DNA of 64,000 nucleotides. It comes from a virus. The notes below the pieces were generated by a model that was not told the DNA's origin, did not search any database, and saw only the letters and a list, made by a program, of their open reading frames with translations. The position numbers were made by a program, and so were the translations under genes. Shown here in pieces: positions 31,147 to 37,907 of the stretch (positions are counted from its first letter, which is position 1; each line of letters begins with the position of its first letter). Location of the stretch: positions 1 through 64,000 of the IMG/VR virus record IMGVR_UViG_3300010396_000007; one strand, written 5' to 3'.

Positions 31147-31299
31147 TTATGTACAGTCTTCCCTGTACTTTCTACAGGCAAGACATTTACAATCATTCTC
31201 GTGTTGGGCGCGATACAAATGACAAATGATAAGCTTTTGACTATTAAAAATAGTCGCAATTATTGCCCATATGAAGAATATAACTATAAAGAATCCCAT
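31147..31299 (-). CDS. Small membrane protein with Cys-rich tail, 50 aa, inside the tRNA cluster
   Basis: An ATG with a strong GAAAGGAAATA site opens 50 codons between two tRNA-Gln genes. The first 18 residues are a membrane helix (MGFFIVIFFIWAIIATIF), and the tail has HENDCKCLACRKYREDC with four Cys. The gene fits exactly into the spacer, ending one base before the tRNA-Gln(TTG) 5' end. Function unknown; small membrane proteins often act in lysis or exclusion. Confidence 0.55.
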   Translation of the reverse strand: MGFFIVIFFIWAIIATIFNSQKLIICHLYRAQHENDCKCLACRKYREDCT

Positions 31300-31310
31300 T
31301 ATTTCCTTTC

Positions 31311-31384
31311 TGGCACCCAGTCATGGATTTGCACCACGATTCACGGATTCAGAATCCGCTGTCCTGCTGTTGAACGAACTAGGT
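31311..31384 (-). tRNA. tRNA-Gln (anticodon CTG)
   Basis: Minus strand: acceptor ACCTAGT/ACTGGGT, D-arm GTTC...GGAC, anticodon stem GCGGA/TCCGT with loop TTCTGAA (CTG, reads CAG), T-arm CGTGG-TGCAAAT-CCATG, discriminator G, encoded CCA. Like tRNA-Trp, its T-loop starts TG. Carrying both Gln isoacceptors is unusual for a small set of tRNAs. Confidence 0.85.
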
Positions 31385-31386
31385 AT

Positions 31387-31462
31387 TGGCGGTTCCAGCG
31401 GGATTCGAACCCGCACCTTTCACCTTGACAAGATGGCATCCTAGCCGTTAGACCATGAAACC
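31387..31462 (-). tRNA. tRNA-Asp (anticodon GTC)
   Basis: Minus strand: acceptor GGTTTCA/TGGAACC, D-arm GTCT...GGAT, anticodon loop TTGTCAA (GTC, reads GAC), T-arm GCGGG-TTCGAAT-CCCGC, discriminator G, as expected for Asp, and encoded CCA. The outermost anticodon-stem pair is a mismatch. Confidence 0.87.
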
Positions 31463-31463
31463 G

Positions 31464-31539
31464 TGGTGGACCCATCCGGCTCTGCCCCGGACGCCCCCTG
31501 ATTGCAAATCAGGCGCTCTCCTAAATGAGCTATAGGCCC
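31464..31539 (-). tRNA. tRNA-Ala (anticodon TGC) with an abnormal T-loop
   Basis: Minus strand: acceptor GGGCCTA/TGGGTCC, D-arm GCTC...GAGC, anticodon stem CCTGA/TCAGG with loop TTTGCAA (TGC, reads GCA), discriminator A, encoded CCA. The T-stem TCCGG/CCGGA is intact, but the loop is GGCAGAG instead of TTCRANT, so the T54-A58 and G19-C56 contacts are lost. It may be decaying or adapted. It is the first tRNA after the spanin-like gene in transcription order. Confidence 0.75.
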
Positions 31540-31541
31540 AC

Positions 31542-32270
31542 TTAAAACCCAAATACATGTGCTACTAAACCGCTCACAAGTCCTAGACCGTATCCGATAC
31601 CAAATGCTTTCAACTTACCTTTACGCGCCTGTGCTTTAGTAGCATTCAATTCTGCTGTACACGCTTTATCTTTGTCAGTCAGTTGAAGCTGTAAACCATT
31701 TACTACAATCTTTCCTTGCCCGATTAAATCATTTGCGCTAGCTACATCCTTCTGTAACGCTGCTGTTTTTGACTGCTCATCCGCAAGGTCAGCTTTTAAG
31801 ACAGGAACTTGTTCAAGATTCTGCACAGTCGTAAGAGCGGCTGAGTCGGAAACTGTATATCCAGTGGCAACTGGAACTACACCAGAATCACCTACAAGTC
31901 CCTGCCATCTTTGCGCCAACTGAGAAGGTGGCATTGCTGCATCAGCTTTCTGCTGTACAACTACTACTCTATCTCTAGATACTTGCGCAGTCGTTAAAGT
32001 TGCAATTTCTTTTGTAGCTGCTGCCAATTGAGTCTGGTAATCTGATAGCATTCCCTTCGCCGTAGCTAGGTCTGCATCATTTTTAGCTTTCTGTGCATCA
32101 AGCACTTTCTCAGCCTGTGTTGCTTTATGTTGTTCCCATGATGCCACAATACCGAGAGTCTTATTTACGACTAAAAAAGAGACAAATAAAACAGCGAAGA
32201 TGATAAGAAGCCTTTCATGCTTCTGAAGCCACGTCTTTGCAATCTGTACATCCTTCGCTACTGTTTCCAT
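31542..32270 (-). CDS. Membrane-anchored coiled-coil protein (i-spanin candidate)
   Basis: The N-terminus has one membrane helix (ERLLIIFAVLFVSFLVVNKTLGIV) after a short cytoplasmic part. A long coiled coil follows, rich in Ala/Gln/Lys (KVLDAQKAKNDADLATAKG, TKEIATLTTAQVSRD). A C-terminal Gly-rich hydrophobic helix (FGIGYGLGLVSGLVAHVFGF) may be a second membrane segment. Inner-membrane spanins look like this, but are usually 100-150 aa, and no partner o-spanin lipoprotein is overlapping. Alternative: a virion or tape-like membrane protein. It is followed by the tRNA cluster. Confidence 0.5.
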   Translation of the reverse strand: METVAKDVQIAKTWLQKHERLLIIFAVLFVSFLVVNKTLGIVASWEQHKATQAEKVLDAQKAKNDADLATAKGMLSDYQTQLAAATKEIATLTTAQVSRDRVVVVQQKADAAMPPSQLAQRWQGLVGDSGVVPVATGYTVSDSAALTTVQNLEQVPVLKADLADEQSKTAALQKDVASANDLIGQGKIVVNGLQLQLTDKDKACTAELNATKAQARKGKLKAFGIGYGLGLVSGLVAHVFGF

Positions 32271-32700
32271 TGTACTCCTTCAAATAATTAATAGCATTTT
32301 CGAGAATTTTTATACTATCTTGAAAAGCTCCTAGGCCCATATTACAAACATTACATAATAATGCTCTTACACAAGTGCCACAGCTTTTCTTTCCCCTACA
32401 GCAAGAATGGTCATGGTCGATGTAGTATAGTTCCTTTTCGTTAAAGAGTTTACCACAAATTTTACATTTCCCATTTTGTTTCTGTAGAATAGCAGATAAT
32501 TTTTCTTCTGTCAAGCCGTAATTGCTTTTTATGGCAACAATTTTCGCTCGTTGCTTATTCTCTTGGTAATACTCTTTGCCTCTAACTTTACGACAAAGTT
32601 TGCATCCCCTTTCATTGGTATGCTTACCTTTATAGAGGTTTTCCTCTATTCTTAGGTGTCCGCGTTTACAATGTGTTGCTTTATATCCCTTTACAGGCAT
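32215..32700 (-). CDS. Recombination endonuclease VII-like HNH nuclease
   Basis: The 161-aa protein has an N-terminal CKRGHLRIEENLYKGKHTNERGCKLCRKVRGKEYY domain seen with many homing enzymes (read in pieces), then CKICGKLFNE, YYIDHDHSCCRGKKSCGTCVRALLCNVCN and GLGAFQDSIKILENAINYLK. DHDH holds the catalytic His. It overlaps the start of the spanin-like gene by 56 bases. The C-terminal tail after LKEYNG is Ser/Cys-rich and different from relatives, possibly because the insertion joined into neighbouring sequence. Confidence 0.85.
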   Translation of the reverse strand: MPVKGYKATHCKRGHLRIEENLYKGKHTNERGCKLCRKVRGKEYYQENKQRAKIVAIKSNYGLTEEKLSAILQKQNGKCKICGKLFNEKELYYIDHDHSCCRGKKSCGTCVRALLCNVCNMGLGAFQDSIKILENAINYLKEYNGNSSEGCTDCKDVASEA

Positions 32701-32702
32701 AA

Positions 32703-32981
32703 TTACTCGTCAAAGTCTTCGTATCGTTCAATATTTTGTTCTGTTCGCCCACTGATCCCCTCCTGTCGGCTTGGTGTTTCTACAATAGGGAATTTTGAAG
32801 GAACTTGTGTATCAGAACGGATAGTTCCATATCGTTCTACCTGCGTGCTATGTCCACCAAAATATGAAACGCCACACCATCTCTCAAATTGATACCATCC
32901 TCCGTCTTCATATTCCCTTTCCCCAAGAGGACCACCTTCTAACGGTTTATGGTCTGGGTCAATTTTGATCTTCTTAGCCAT
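32703..32981 (-). CDS. Hypothetical protein, 92 aa, acidic
   Basis: The ATG at 32981 (MAKKIKIDPDHKPLEGG) has GGAGCAAT upstream and is preferred to a longer in-frame start that would run through the neighbouring gene. The product is hydrophilic with Gly, Glu and Arg (GPLGEREYEDGGWYQFERWCG) and an acidic C-terminus. No domain is recognised. It lies between two probable morphogenesis-adjacent small genes. Confidence 0.6.
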   Translation of the reverse strand: MAKKIKIDPDHKPLEGGPLGEREYEDGGWYQFERWCGVSYFGGHSTQVERYGTIRSDTQVPSKFPIVETPSRQEGISGRTEQNIERYEDFDE

Positions 32982-32988
32982 ATTGCTC

Positions 32989-33141
32989 CTACTTCTTACG
33001 CTTTGCTTTCTTTCCGCCACCTGCTCGACGCTGTACGTCAAGGGCAATGGCAATCGCCTGCTTACGCGGCTTTCCTGCTTCAATTTCAGCTTTGTAGTTT
33101 TTTCCTACGGCTGCTTTACTTTTGCTCTTTAATAGTGGCAT
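32989..33141 (-). CDS. Small basic protein, DUF6496-like, 50 aa
   Basis: This short frame encodes MPLLKSKSKAAVGKNYKAEI, EAGKPRKQAIAIALDVQRRAG and a Lys-rich tail. The layout (S/G-K-S-K at the start, A-G-K-P-x-K-Q-A-I-A-I-A in the middle) matches the tiny basic phage proteins known as DUF6496. It overlaps the preceding DUF5664 gene by 26 bases. DNA or RNA binding is likely from charge alone; the role is unknown. Confidence 0.7.
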   Translation of the reverse strand: MPLLKSKSKAAVGKNYKAEIEAGKPRKQAIAIALDVQRRAGGGKKAKRKK

Positions 33142-33460
33142 TTTCCTCCGCTTTTCTCTCTGCTTCAATTTCTAGCTGAAGAATAGCAAGTGCTCTCCAC
33201 GCCATCTTTGCGCTATGACGTTGACCATCATTGTCAATCGTACCTGCTTCCATCAAATGACGAACCATCGTATCCTCTTGGTCTGTAGACTTCTCCTTGG
33301 CCCAATGTAAAGGTTCGCCGGGATTGTGCTGCTCATTACCTGCGAATGATACCTTAGCAATTTCAGCCAAAGCATCTGGAAAATATTTGATTACCCCTGA
33401 ATAAATAGGAATGCGCTTACGTTCTTTCGCATCCGTTGGCAGTTTGACACCTGTACTCAA
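33116..33460 (-). CDS. DUF5664 family protein (dATP/dGTP diphosphohydrolase-like, MazZ-related)
   Basis: The TTG at 33460 has an exceptional GGGGAGGAG site and gives the typical family start STGVKLPTDAKERKRIPIYSG; a longer GTG start is less likely. FPDALAEIAKVSFAGN, QHNPGEPLHWAKEKSTDQEDTMVRHL and DGQRHSAKMAWRALAILQLEIE follow, with His, Glu and Asp for metal binding. This is the N-terminal domain of the MazZ-type enzymes that remove pyrophosphate from dATP/dGTP. MazZ supports 2-aminoadenine genomes in some phages, but most carriers of this domain do not have them, and no PurZ is in the window. TTGA coupling to the upstream gene. Confidence 0.8.
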   Translation of the reverse strand: MSTGVKLPTDAKERKRIPIYSGVIKYFPDALAEIAKVSFAGNEQHNPGEPLHWAKEKSTDQEDTMVRHLMEAGTIDNDGQRHSAKMAWRALAILQLEIEAERKAEENATIKEQK

Positions 33461-33651
33461 TGTATATCTCCTCCCCACCAAAGCCGGGTCCACCAGTTAT
33501 AATGGACTACTCGAAGCTTGGCACAATCACGATATAAAAGTCTATATCGAGTTTTGCCGTCCATGAAAGTGTCTCCGACATTAATATCGCAGAATGCTTC
33601 CACATTTTTAGTGACATAAAATGGAAACAAATCAAGGATAAAATCAAGCAT
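33457..33651 (-). CDS. Small hypothetical protein, 64 aa, aromatic-rich
   Basis: The start overlaps the stop of the metallophosphoesterase gene (33651) and the stop overlaps the next start. The N-terminus is hydrophobic (MLDFILDLFPFYV) and the C-terminus Trp-rich (HYNWWTRLWWGGDIH). It contains a possible SH3-like strand pattern (NVGDTFMDGKTRYRLLYRD). No family is certain. Coupled translation supports it as real. Confidence 0.55.
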   Translation of the reverse strand: MLDFILDLFPFYVTKNVEAFCDINVGDTFMDGKTRYRLLYRDCAKLRVVHYNWWTRLWWGGDIH

Positions 33652-34937
33652 TAATCTAACTCCGTATGAATGAATTCCGCGATTCTACCGTACTCTTTGT
33701 TCCAAACAATTGCCTCTGCTTGACGAAGGTTGCCTACAAAATGCTCCGCGCTGTGCCAAGCATCGGGAGGACAGAGGGCTGCAAATGTTCGCACTCTAAC
33801 GCCGAACTTTTCATCTACCTTCAACCCATGTGTATGTCCGATGTGGATTTCACGAAAGAACGTTTCGCCAAAATCTTGAGGACGCTCTGTTGCCATCCAT
33901 AGACCGTAGTCAGCTTTCTTGCCTTTATCACCGTGAGTGAATCCCAGAAGAACCTTGCCCCAACGATAGAACTTATGTGGGCTAGGTGCGTTGTCAATTT
34001 CCACGTCATCATAGTTATGGAAATAACATTCTAGGGAATCTCCTAGTGTAAACGTGCTCTGCGTATCATGGTTACCCGGAATGACCTTCACTACCACCTT
34101 CTTACAAAGAGGGCGAAGTCTTTCAATTGTACGACAAATCATCTCACGTACTGCTTTATAGGTCTTCTGGTAACGAGTGTCGCTACTTACCAGTGTTCCC
34201 TTTGTGGTCTGACTGTTGTAATCATCCGAGTTGAGTAAGTCGTTCCCTACTCCTAACAGGATTTCGTCAAACACGTATCCTTGGGCGCGATCTAAAATCG
34301 TCTGTACCGCACGCTCATATGTCTCAATAGCGGTAGGAGTGTCGTAATCTTCGTGGAGTGTTTCCTTCGCCCACGCGAATTTACCGGCATGAAGGTCTGG
34401 AATCAACATCTCTAGACAATTTTTTGACTTCACCCCGGACTTCACCACTACAGGAGGAAGATGTGCAGCAAGTTTAGCCGCTTTCTTTAAATCCTCAATC
34501 TCCGCGCGTGCATCTACAATGTTCTGCTTCTTAACGAAAGTGGCTTTAACCTGATACAACGGGATATAGCTTGCTACTTTATCTTCCTGCGGTCCAGTAG
34601 TATAGCCCATTTCCCATTTGTTAGCAATAAAGCGCTCAACTTGCCAAACACCTAAGTCTACATCGAATTGCTTAACAAGTTCGTCAAGGCTTTTGATTCT
34701 ACTGACTAGTGACAAATCCCATTTATCATCATGGAACGTTTGTTGCACAGACTCATCCGATGTGTGACCAGATGCAGCCGCTACGAAGTCTGTAAATGTA
34801 GGAAAATACTTCCGATATAATTCCGGGTATGCCCCTTCTTTTCTATAAAAGTCTCGTGTGACCTTAGTATGTTTAGCTAGAAGCTTTTGCATATCTGCAA
34901 TCAATGCTTCCTTTGACGTATCGTTTACGCTACTCAT
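33651..34937 (-). CDS. Calcineurin-like metallophosphoesterase
   Basis: Metal-binding motifs appear in order in the C-terminal two-thirds: IPDLHAGK (D-x-H), LLGVGNDLLNSD (G-D-x-x-D equivalent), VIPGNHDTQ (GNHD), GFTHGDKGK (H) and IHIGHTHG (GHxH). Residues 1-150 form an N-terminal helical domain with no known match. This fold includes Mre11/SbcD DNA nucleases and phosphatases; in phages such proteins sit near structural or lysis genes. It starts just downstream of a strong promoter at 34970-34998 and may be an independently expressed gene. Confidence 0.85.
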   Translation of the reverse strand: MSSVNDTSKEALIADMQKLLAKHTKVTRDFYRKEGAYPELYRKYFPTFTDFVAAASGHTSDESVQQTFHDDKWDLSLVSRIKSLDELVKQFDVDLGVWQVERFIANKWEMGYTTGPQEDKVASYIPLYQVKATFVKKQNIVDARAEIEDLKKAAKLAAHLPPVVVKSGVKSKNCLEMLIPDLHAGKFAWAKETLHEDYDTPTAIETYERAVQTILDRAQGYVFDEILLGVGNDLLNSDDYNSQTTKGTLVSSDTRYQKTYKAVREMICRTIERLRPLCKKVVVKVIPGNHDTQSTFTLGDSLECYFHNYDDVEIDNAPSPHKFYRWGKVLLGFTHGDKGKKADYGLWMATERPQDFGETFFREIHIGHTHGLKVDEKFGVRVRTFAALCPPDAWHSAEHFVGNLRQAEAIVWNKEYGRIAEFIHTELD

Positions 34938-34969
34938 TACCCTCCGATTGAATTTTTAACTACACACCA

Positions 34970-34998
34970 AGTATACCACACATGGCTTTGTTTGTCAA
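34970..34998 (-). promoter_or_regulatory. Sigma70-like promoter for the metallophosphoesterase operon
   Basis: On the minus strand TTGACA (plus 34993-34998), a 17-bp spacer ending TGG, and TATACT (plus 34970-34975) match the motif of the plus arm. Transcription would start near 34963, about 26 bases before the ATG at 34937, with a GGAGGG-like site in between. Confidence 0.75.
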
Positions 34999-35361
34999 TT
35001 ATTTCTTTCGTGCTGCCTTTTTGCGCTTGGCGCGAACGGGCATAAGGGCGGCAGGTTGCTGCATCTGTTGCATTTGTTGCATCATCATTACCGGGGCGTA
35101 GAACGTTCTAAAGTCTTGTCTCTGCTCGGATAATGCTGTAGCAATGGTTGATGTTTGACTTTTAATGTCCTCTCTCAAACCTGTAATATGTACATCCATG
35201 GAATTTTTTAGCTCTACTACATTATTATCAATACTCGTGAATTTATTCTTAATCCATGTAATCACTTTAAACACTCCAATAATGAACCCAGAGAATGTTG
35301 CTATACCACCAGCGATTTTGAGAATCAATAAAATTGTAGCAAGTGAAATAAAATCCGGCAT
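34999..35361 (-). CDS. Small membrane protein with coiled coil (holin candidate), 120 aa
   Basis: One long hydrophobic helix (ISLATILLILKIAGGIATFSGFIIGVFKVITWI, residues 4-37) is followed by a coiled coil (NVVELKNSMDVHITGLREDIKS) and a Met/Gln-rich repeat (MMMQQMQQMQQ) and a very basic tail (RAKRKKAARKK). The layout resembles class III-type holins or membrane-anchored virion proteins. It lies beside a putative cell wall hydrolase, which supports a lysis role. The TM segment is seen; the role is inference. Confidence 0.5.
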   Translation of the reverse strand: MPDFISLATILLILKIAGGIATFSGFIIGVFKVITWIKNKFTSIDNNVVELKNSMDVHITGLREDIKSQTSTIATALSEQRQDFRTFYAPVMMMQQMQQMQQPAALMPVRAKRKKAARKK

Positions 35362-35373
35362 TACTTCTCCAAT

Positions 35374-35781
35374 CTATCGAAAAAGCATTAAGCTATTCAT
35401 GTTGCCCACTTTTGGATGAGCAAATGAGTCACTTAAAATTTTATCTTGGAACCACGGGTTATCAATTGGTTTGGCGGTATCGCACCAATATAACGCTCCT
35501 TTAGCGTAGTCTTGAGAGCCATCATAGATAGCTTCAACTTCATGGAGGAGTCTTACAAATGCCATATCCCAAATGGAAGGTACACCTGAAGGCTGCTCGA
35601 TAGTAGCAGAATACTTAGGTATACTATCAACAATATCTAACCAGTTTCCCCATCCTAAACGCTGACGGTTAGCAAGACATGACATTATCATGCAACTTGC
35701 TAGATGGCCTCCGTACTCACGTCCATGTTTCCATCCCGCGAGTACGAGTTGACCTTTTTGAAAATCATCCTGTCTGAGCAA
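35374..35781 (-). CDS. Putative cell wall hydrolase-fold protein, 135 aa
   Basis: The pattern LAGWKHGREYGGHLASCMIMSCLANR, GWGNWLDIVDSIPKYSA, IWDMAFVRLLHEVEAIYDGS and ALYWCDTAKPIDNPWF is reminiscent of the SleB-type hydrolase fold and of an uncharacterised phage protein group. The catalytic Glu of the first helix is not clearly placed. It may be a second lysis enzyme or a virion-associated hydrolase, next to the internal virion proteins. Confidence in the hydrolase call is limited. Confidence 0.5.
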   Translation of the reverse strand: MLRQDDFQKGQLVLAGWKHGREYGGHLASCMIMSCLANRQRLGWGNWLDIVDSIPKYSATIEQPSGVPSIWDMAFVRLLHEVEAIYDGSQDYAKGALYWCDTAKPIDNPWFQDKILSDSFAHPKVGNMNSLMLFR

Positions 35782-35790
35782 TCTCTCTCC

Positions 35791-37893
35791 TTATTGCAAT
35801 GCACTAGATGTTTGTGAGTAAATATCTCTCAATTTATCTTTACTCTGGGTTGCGTTGAGCGCATCGGTTGCACCTTTGGCAATAACCTTCGCAGCCGTAC
35901 CCGGAGCACCACGTTCTGCCATTTGCCCTGCTTTTTGATAAAAGTTCCAAACTTCAGGGTGCGTTGCTATCTTATTCAGCAAAGCACGTCCAGCAGCGAA
36001 TCCGCCACCTTCAGCTACAGTTAAACCAAGTAGCGCTCCCAATCCCATATGGGCTATACTAGCGCCCCCTGCCGCACCAAGCGGAACAAGAACGCCCGCA
36101 CGAGTTAGGTGCTGTAACTGTTCGCCTGCGTGAGCATCTTGTGCAAGTTGTTTCAAACCATTTTTAGCATCAGCAACATTGAATAAATCATTCTTGCTAT
36201 CATCAGTAATTCGGGTCCATGCTTCAGAAAACTTTGCTGGATTAAACTGTCCATCGTCCAGTGAGTCTTTCATCATGGTTTGAAATACATCTTTGCCAAA
36301 CGCTTTTACACCATCTGCACCAATTACTCTTTTCAGAACATCTGTATTAAAGTTTGCTTTACCTGCGGACGGCAATGCCGAACCCGCGCGTTTCAATCCT
36401 ACGAAAGCCTTTGCTGCATCATCCATCTTACCGTCACGCAGCGCTGCAATAACAGGATTGTCGAATAAATTAACCTTATCGCGGTAGCCTGCTCTCAATT
36501 CCTTGTAATCATTTAGAGCCGTTGGGTCACCACTTTTCTGAGCCATCTGACCAATTGTGTCATCAAGGGCATTGTTAATCTTTCTTAATACACGACCATT
36601 GATATCACCAAGCTCATAACTATCACCTAAAGTACGAACCTGCTGACGAAGCGCCACTAAATCATCAATATTGAGATTCTTTACTGGTTTCGTTTCAGGA
36701 GCTAAATCTTTAGAAGATTGAATAGGCTTACCGGAGGCATCGAGAATTTTAGGCGCTTCCGCAGTTGCTTCTTTCTCTACAGGTTGTGTGCCTGTTGAAA
36801 GTTGCTCTAGCAAGTCCTTAGTACTTTTATCAAGCTTGTCGCCTGTGGCGTTCTTAGCAGTGACAACAAAAGGATGTTCTTCGGGATTAGGCTTCGCTAG
36901 AAGCTCTTTGGCTTTCTTTTGAAGAGGATTGTCTGTTGGGTCAATCTCCTGCCCGCTTAGTCTGTCCTTAATATCCTTGATACCAGTTTCAAAATCGGTA
37001 TGCATTTGGGCGTTAGATGCTTTAATACGATTGCCCATTTCTTCTACGATTTCCTGCTTACCTTTCGCGCCCTCGGCCACTTGAGATAGATTTTTAACCT
37101 TACCAGCAACTTGCCCTGCTTTCTGCAAAAGCTCGCCACCAGCTTCTAATGGGACACCTACGGCTGTACCAAATGCGGTAGCTTCCGCGCCCTGCTTTAA
37201 ACCTTCTTTAGCTTTATCTTCAATGCTCCCTTGTTCTCGGGCAGCAGATTGCGCACCTTGTACGATGCCACCTTCTGCACCATGGATACCAGCAAGAGCA
37301 AGCATTCTAGCGCCAATGCGGAGAGCATTTACCAGTCTAGGAGAGCCTTCTACAGTCTTAATAGCTTTTGCTGCCGTCTCAAGTCTCTGAGCAACAGGGA
37401 GTGCTTTTAAAGCTTCATCACCCATTAGGAATTCAGCAAGTGTCTCACCGCCATAGCCAATCTTAGCAGCAGGAGGAAGATTTTCTTCTTTTGCTACATT
37501 ATCATCGGCAATGTGATGCAGGAATTGTCTTGCTTTATCAGGTAGACCTAGGGTGTCCGCAGCCTTGGACGCCGCTTGAAAAACACCTTGTCCAACGCCG
37601 CCGAGAGTATTTAAAACCCCCGCACCCGCACCTTCTAGCGTTTCTCCGACTCCTACACCTGCATTTCCTACAACTTTACCGGCTGTAGTCAGAGCGGAAT
37701 CTTCTGGCTTAAACTCTAACCCATGCGCCGCTTTTTCAAAACCGTCTTCAGTGTTCTGTTGTGTTGGCGGTTGTCCTACAGTTGCGCCTTGTGGGATAGG
37801 CGTAGAATACTGATCTTGATTCGAAGCCTGTCCCACAGTTGCGCCTTGAGGCAATGGTGTAGAATATTGGTCCTGCTGTTGGTTATTTTCCAT
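35791..37893 (-). CDS. Large internal virion protein, 700 aa
   Basis: The N-terminus has two near-identical copies of a 15-17 residue motif (QDQYSTP-PQGATVGQ) about 18 residues apart, followed by an Ala/Gly-rich part (GNAGVGVGETLEGAGAGVL) and long helical regions. The gene is next to two other large virion-type genes. Podophages carry three such internal proteins that form a channel for DNA delivery. A hydrophobic Gly/Ala zipper near residues 590-630 (VPLGAAGGASIAHMGLGALLGLTVAEGGGF in pieces) could insert into membrane. The role is inferred from size, order and composition. Confidence 0.65.
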   Translation of the reverse strand: MENNQQQDQYSTPLPQGATVGQASNQDQYSTPIPQGATVGQPPTQQNTEDGFEKAAHGLEFKPEDSALTTAGKVVGNAGVGVGETLEGAGAGVLNTLGGVGQGVFQAASKAADTLGLPDKARQFLHHIADDNVAKEENLPPAAKIGYGGETLAEFLMGDEALKALPVAQRLETAAKAIKTVEGSPRLVNALRIGARMLALAGIHGAEGGIVQGAQSAAREQGSIEDKAKEGLKQGAEATAFGTAVGVPLEAGGELLQKAGQVAGKVKNLSQVAEGAKGKQEIVEEMGNRIKASNAQMHTDFETGIKDIKDRLSGQEIDPTDNPLQKKAKELLAKPNPEEHPFVVTAKNATGDKLDKSTKDLLEQLSTGTQPVEKEATAEAPKILDASGKPIQSSKDLAPETKPVKNLNIDDLVALRQQVRTLGDSYELGDINGRVLRKINNALDDTIGQMAQKSGDPTALNDYKELRAGYRDKVNLFDNPVIAALRDGKMDDAAKAFVGLKRAGSALPSAGKANFNTDVLKRVIGADGVKAFGKDVFQTMMKDSLDDGQFNPAKFSEAWTRITDDSKNDLFNVADAKNGLKQLAQDAHAGEQLQHLTRAGVLVPLGAAGGASIAHMGLGALLGLTVAEGGGFAAGRALLNKIATHPEVWNFYQKAGQMAERGAPGTAAKVIAKGATDALNATQSKDKLRDIYSQTSSALQ

Positions 37894-37907
37894 GTCCTAC
37901 CTTTTTA

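Noticed and set aside
33116-33460. Z-genome (2-aminoadenine) phage because of MazZ-like DUF5664
   Set aside because: This domain is common in phages with ordinary DNA; no PurZ, DatZ or DpoZ is visible here.
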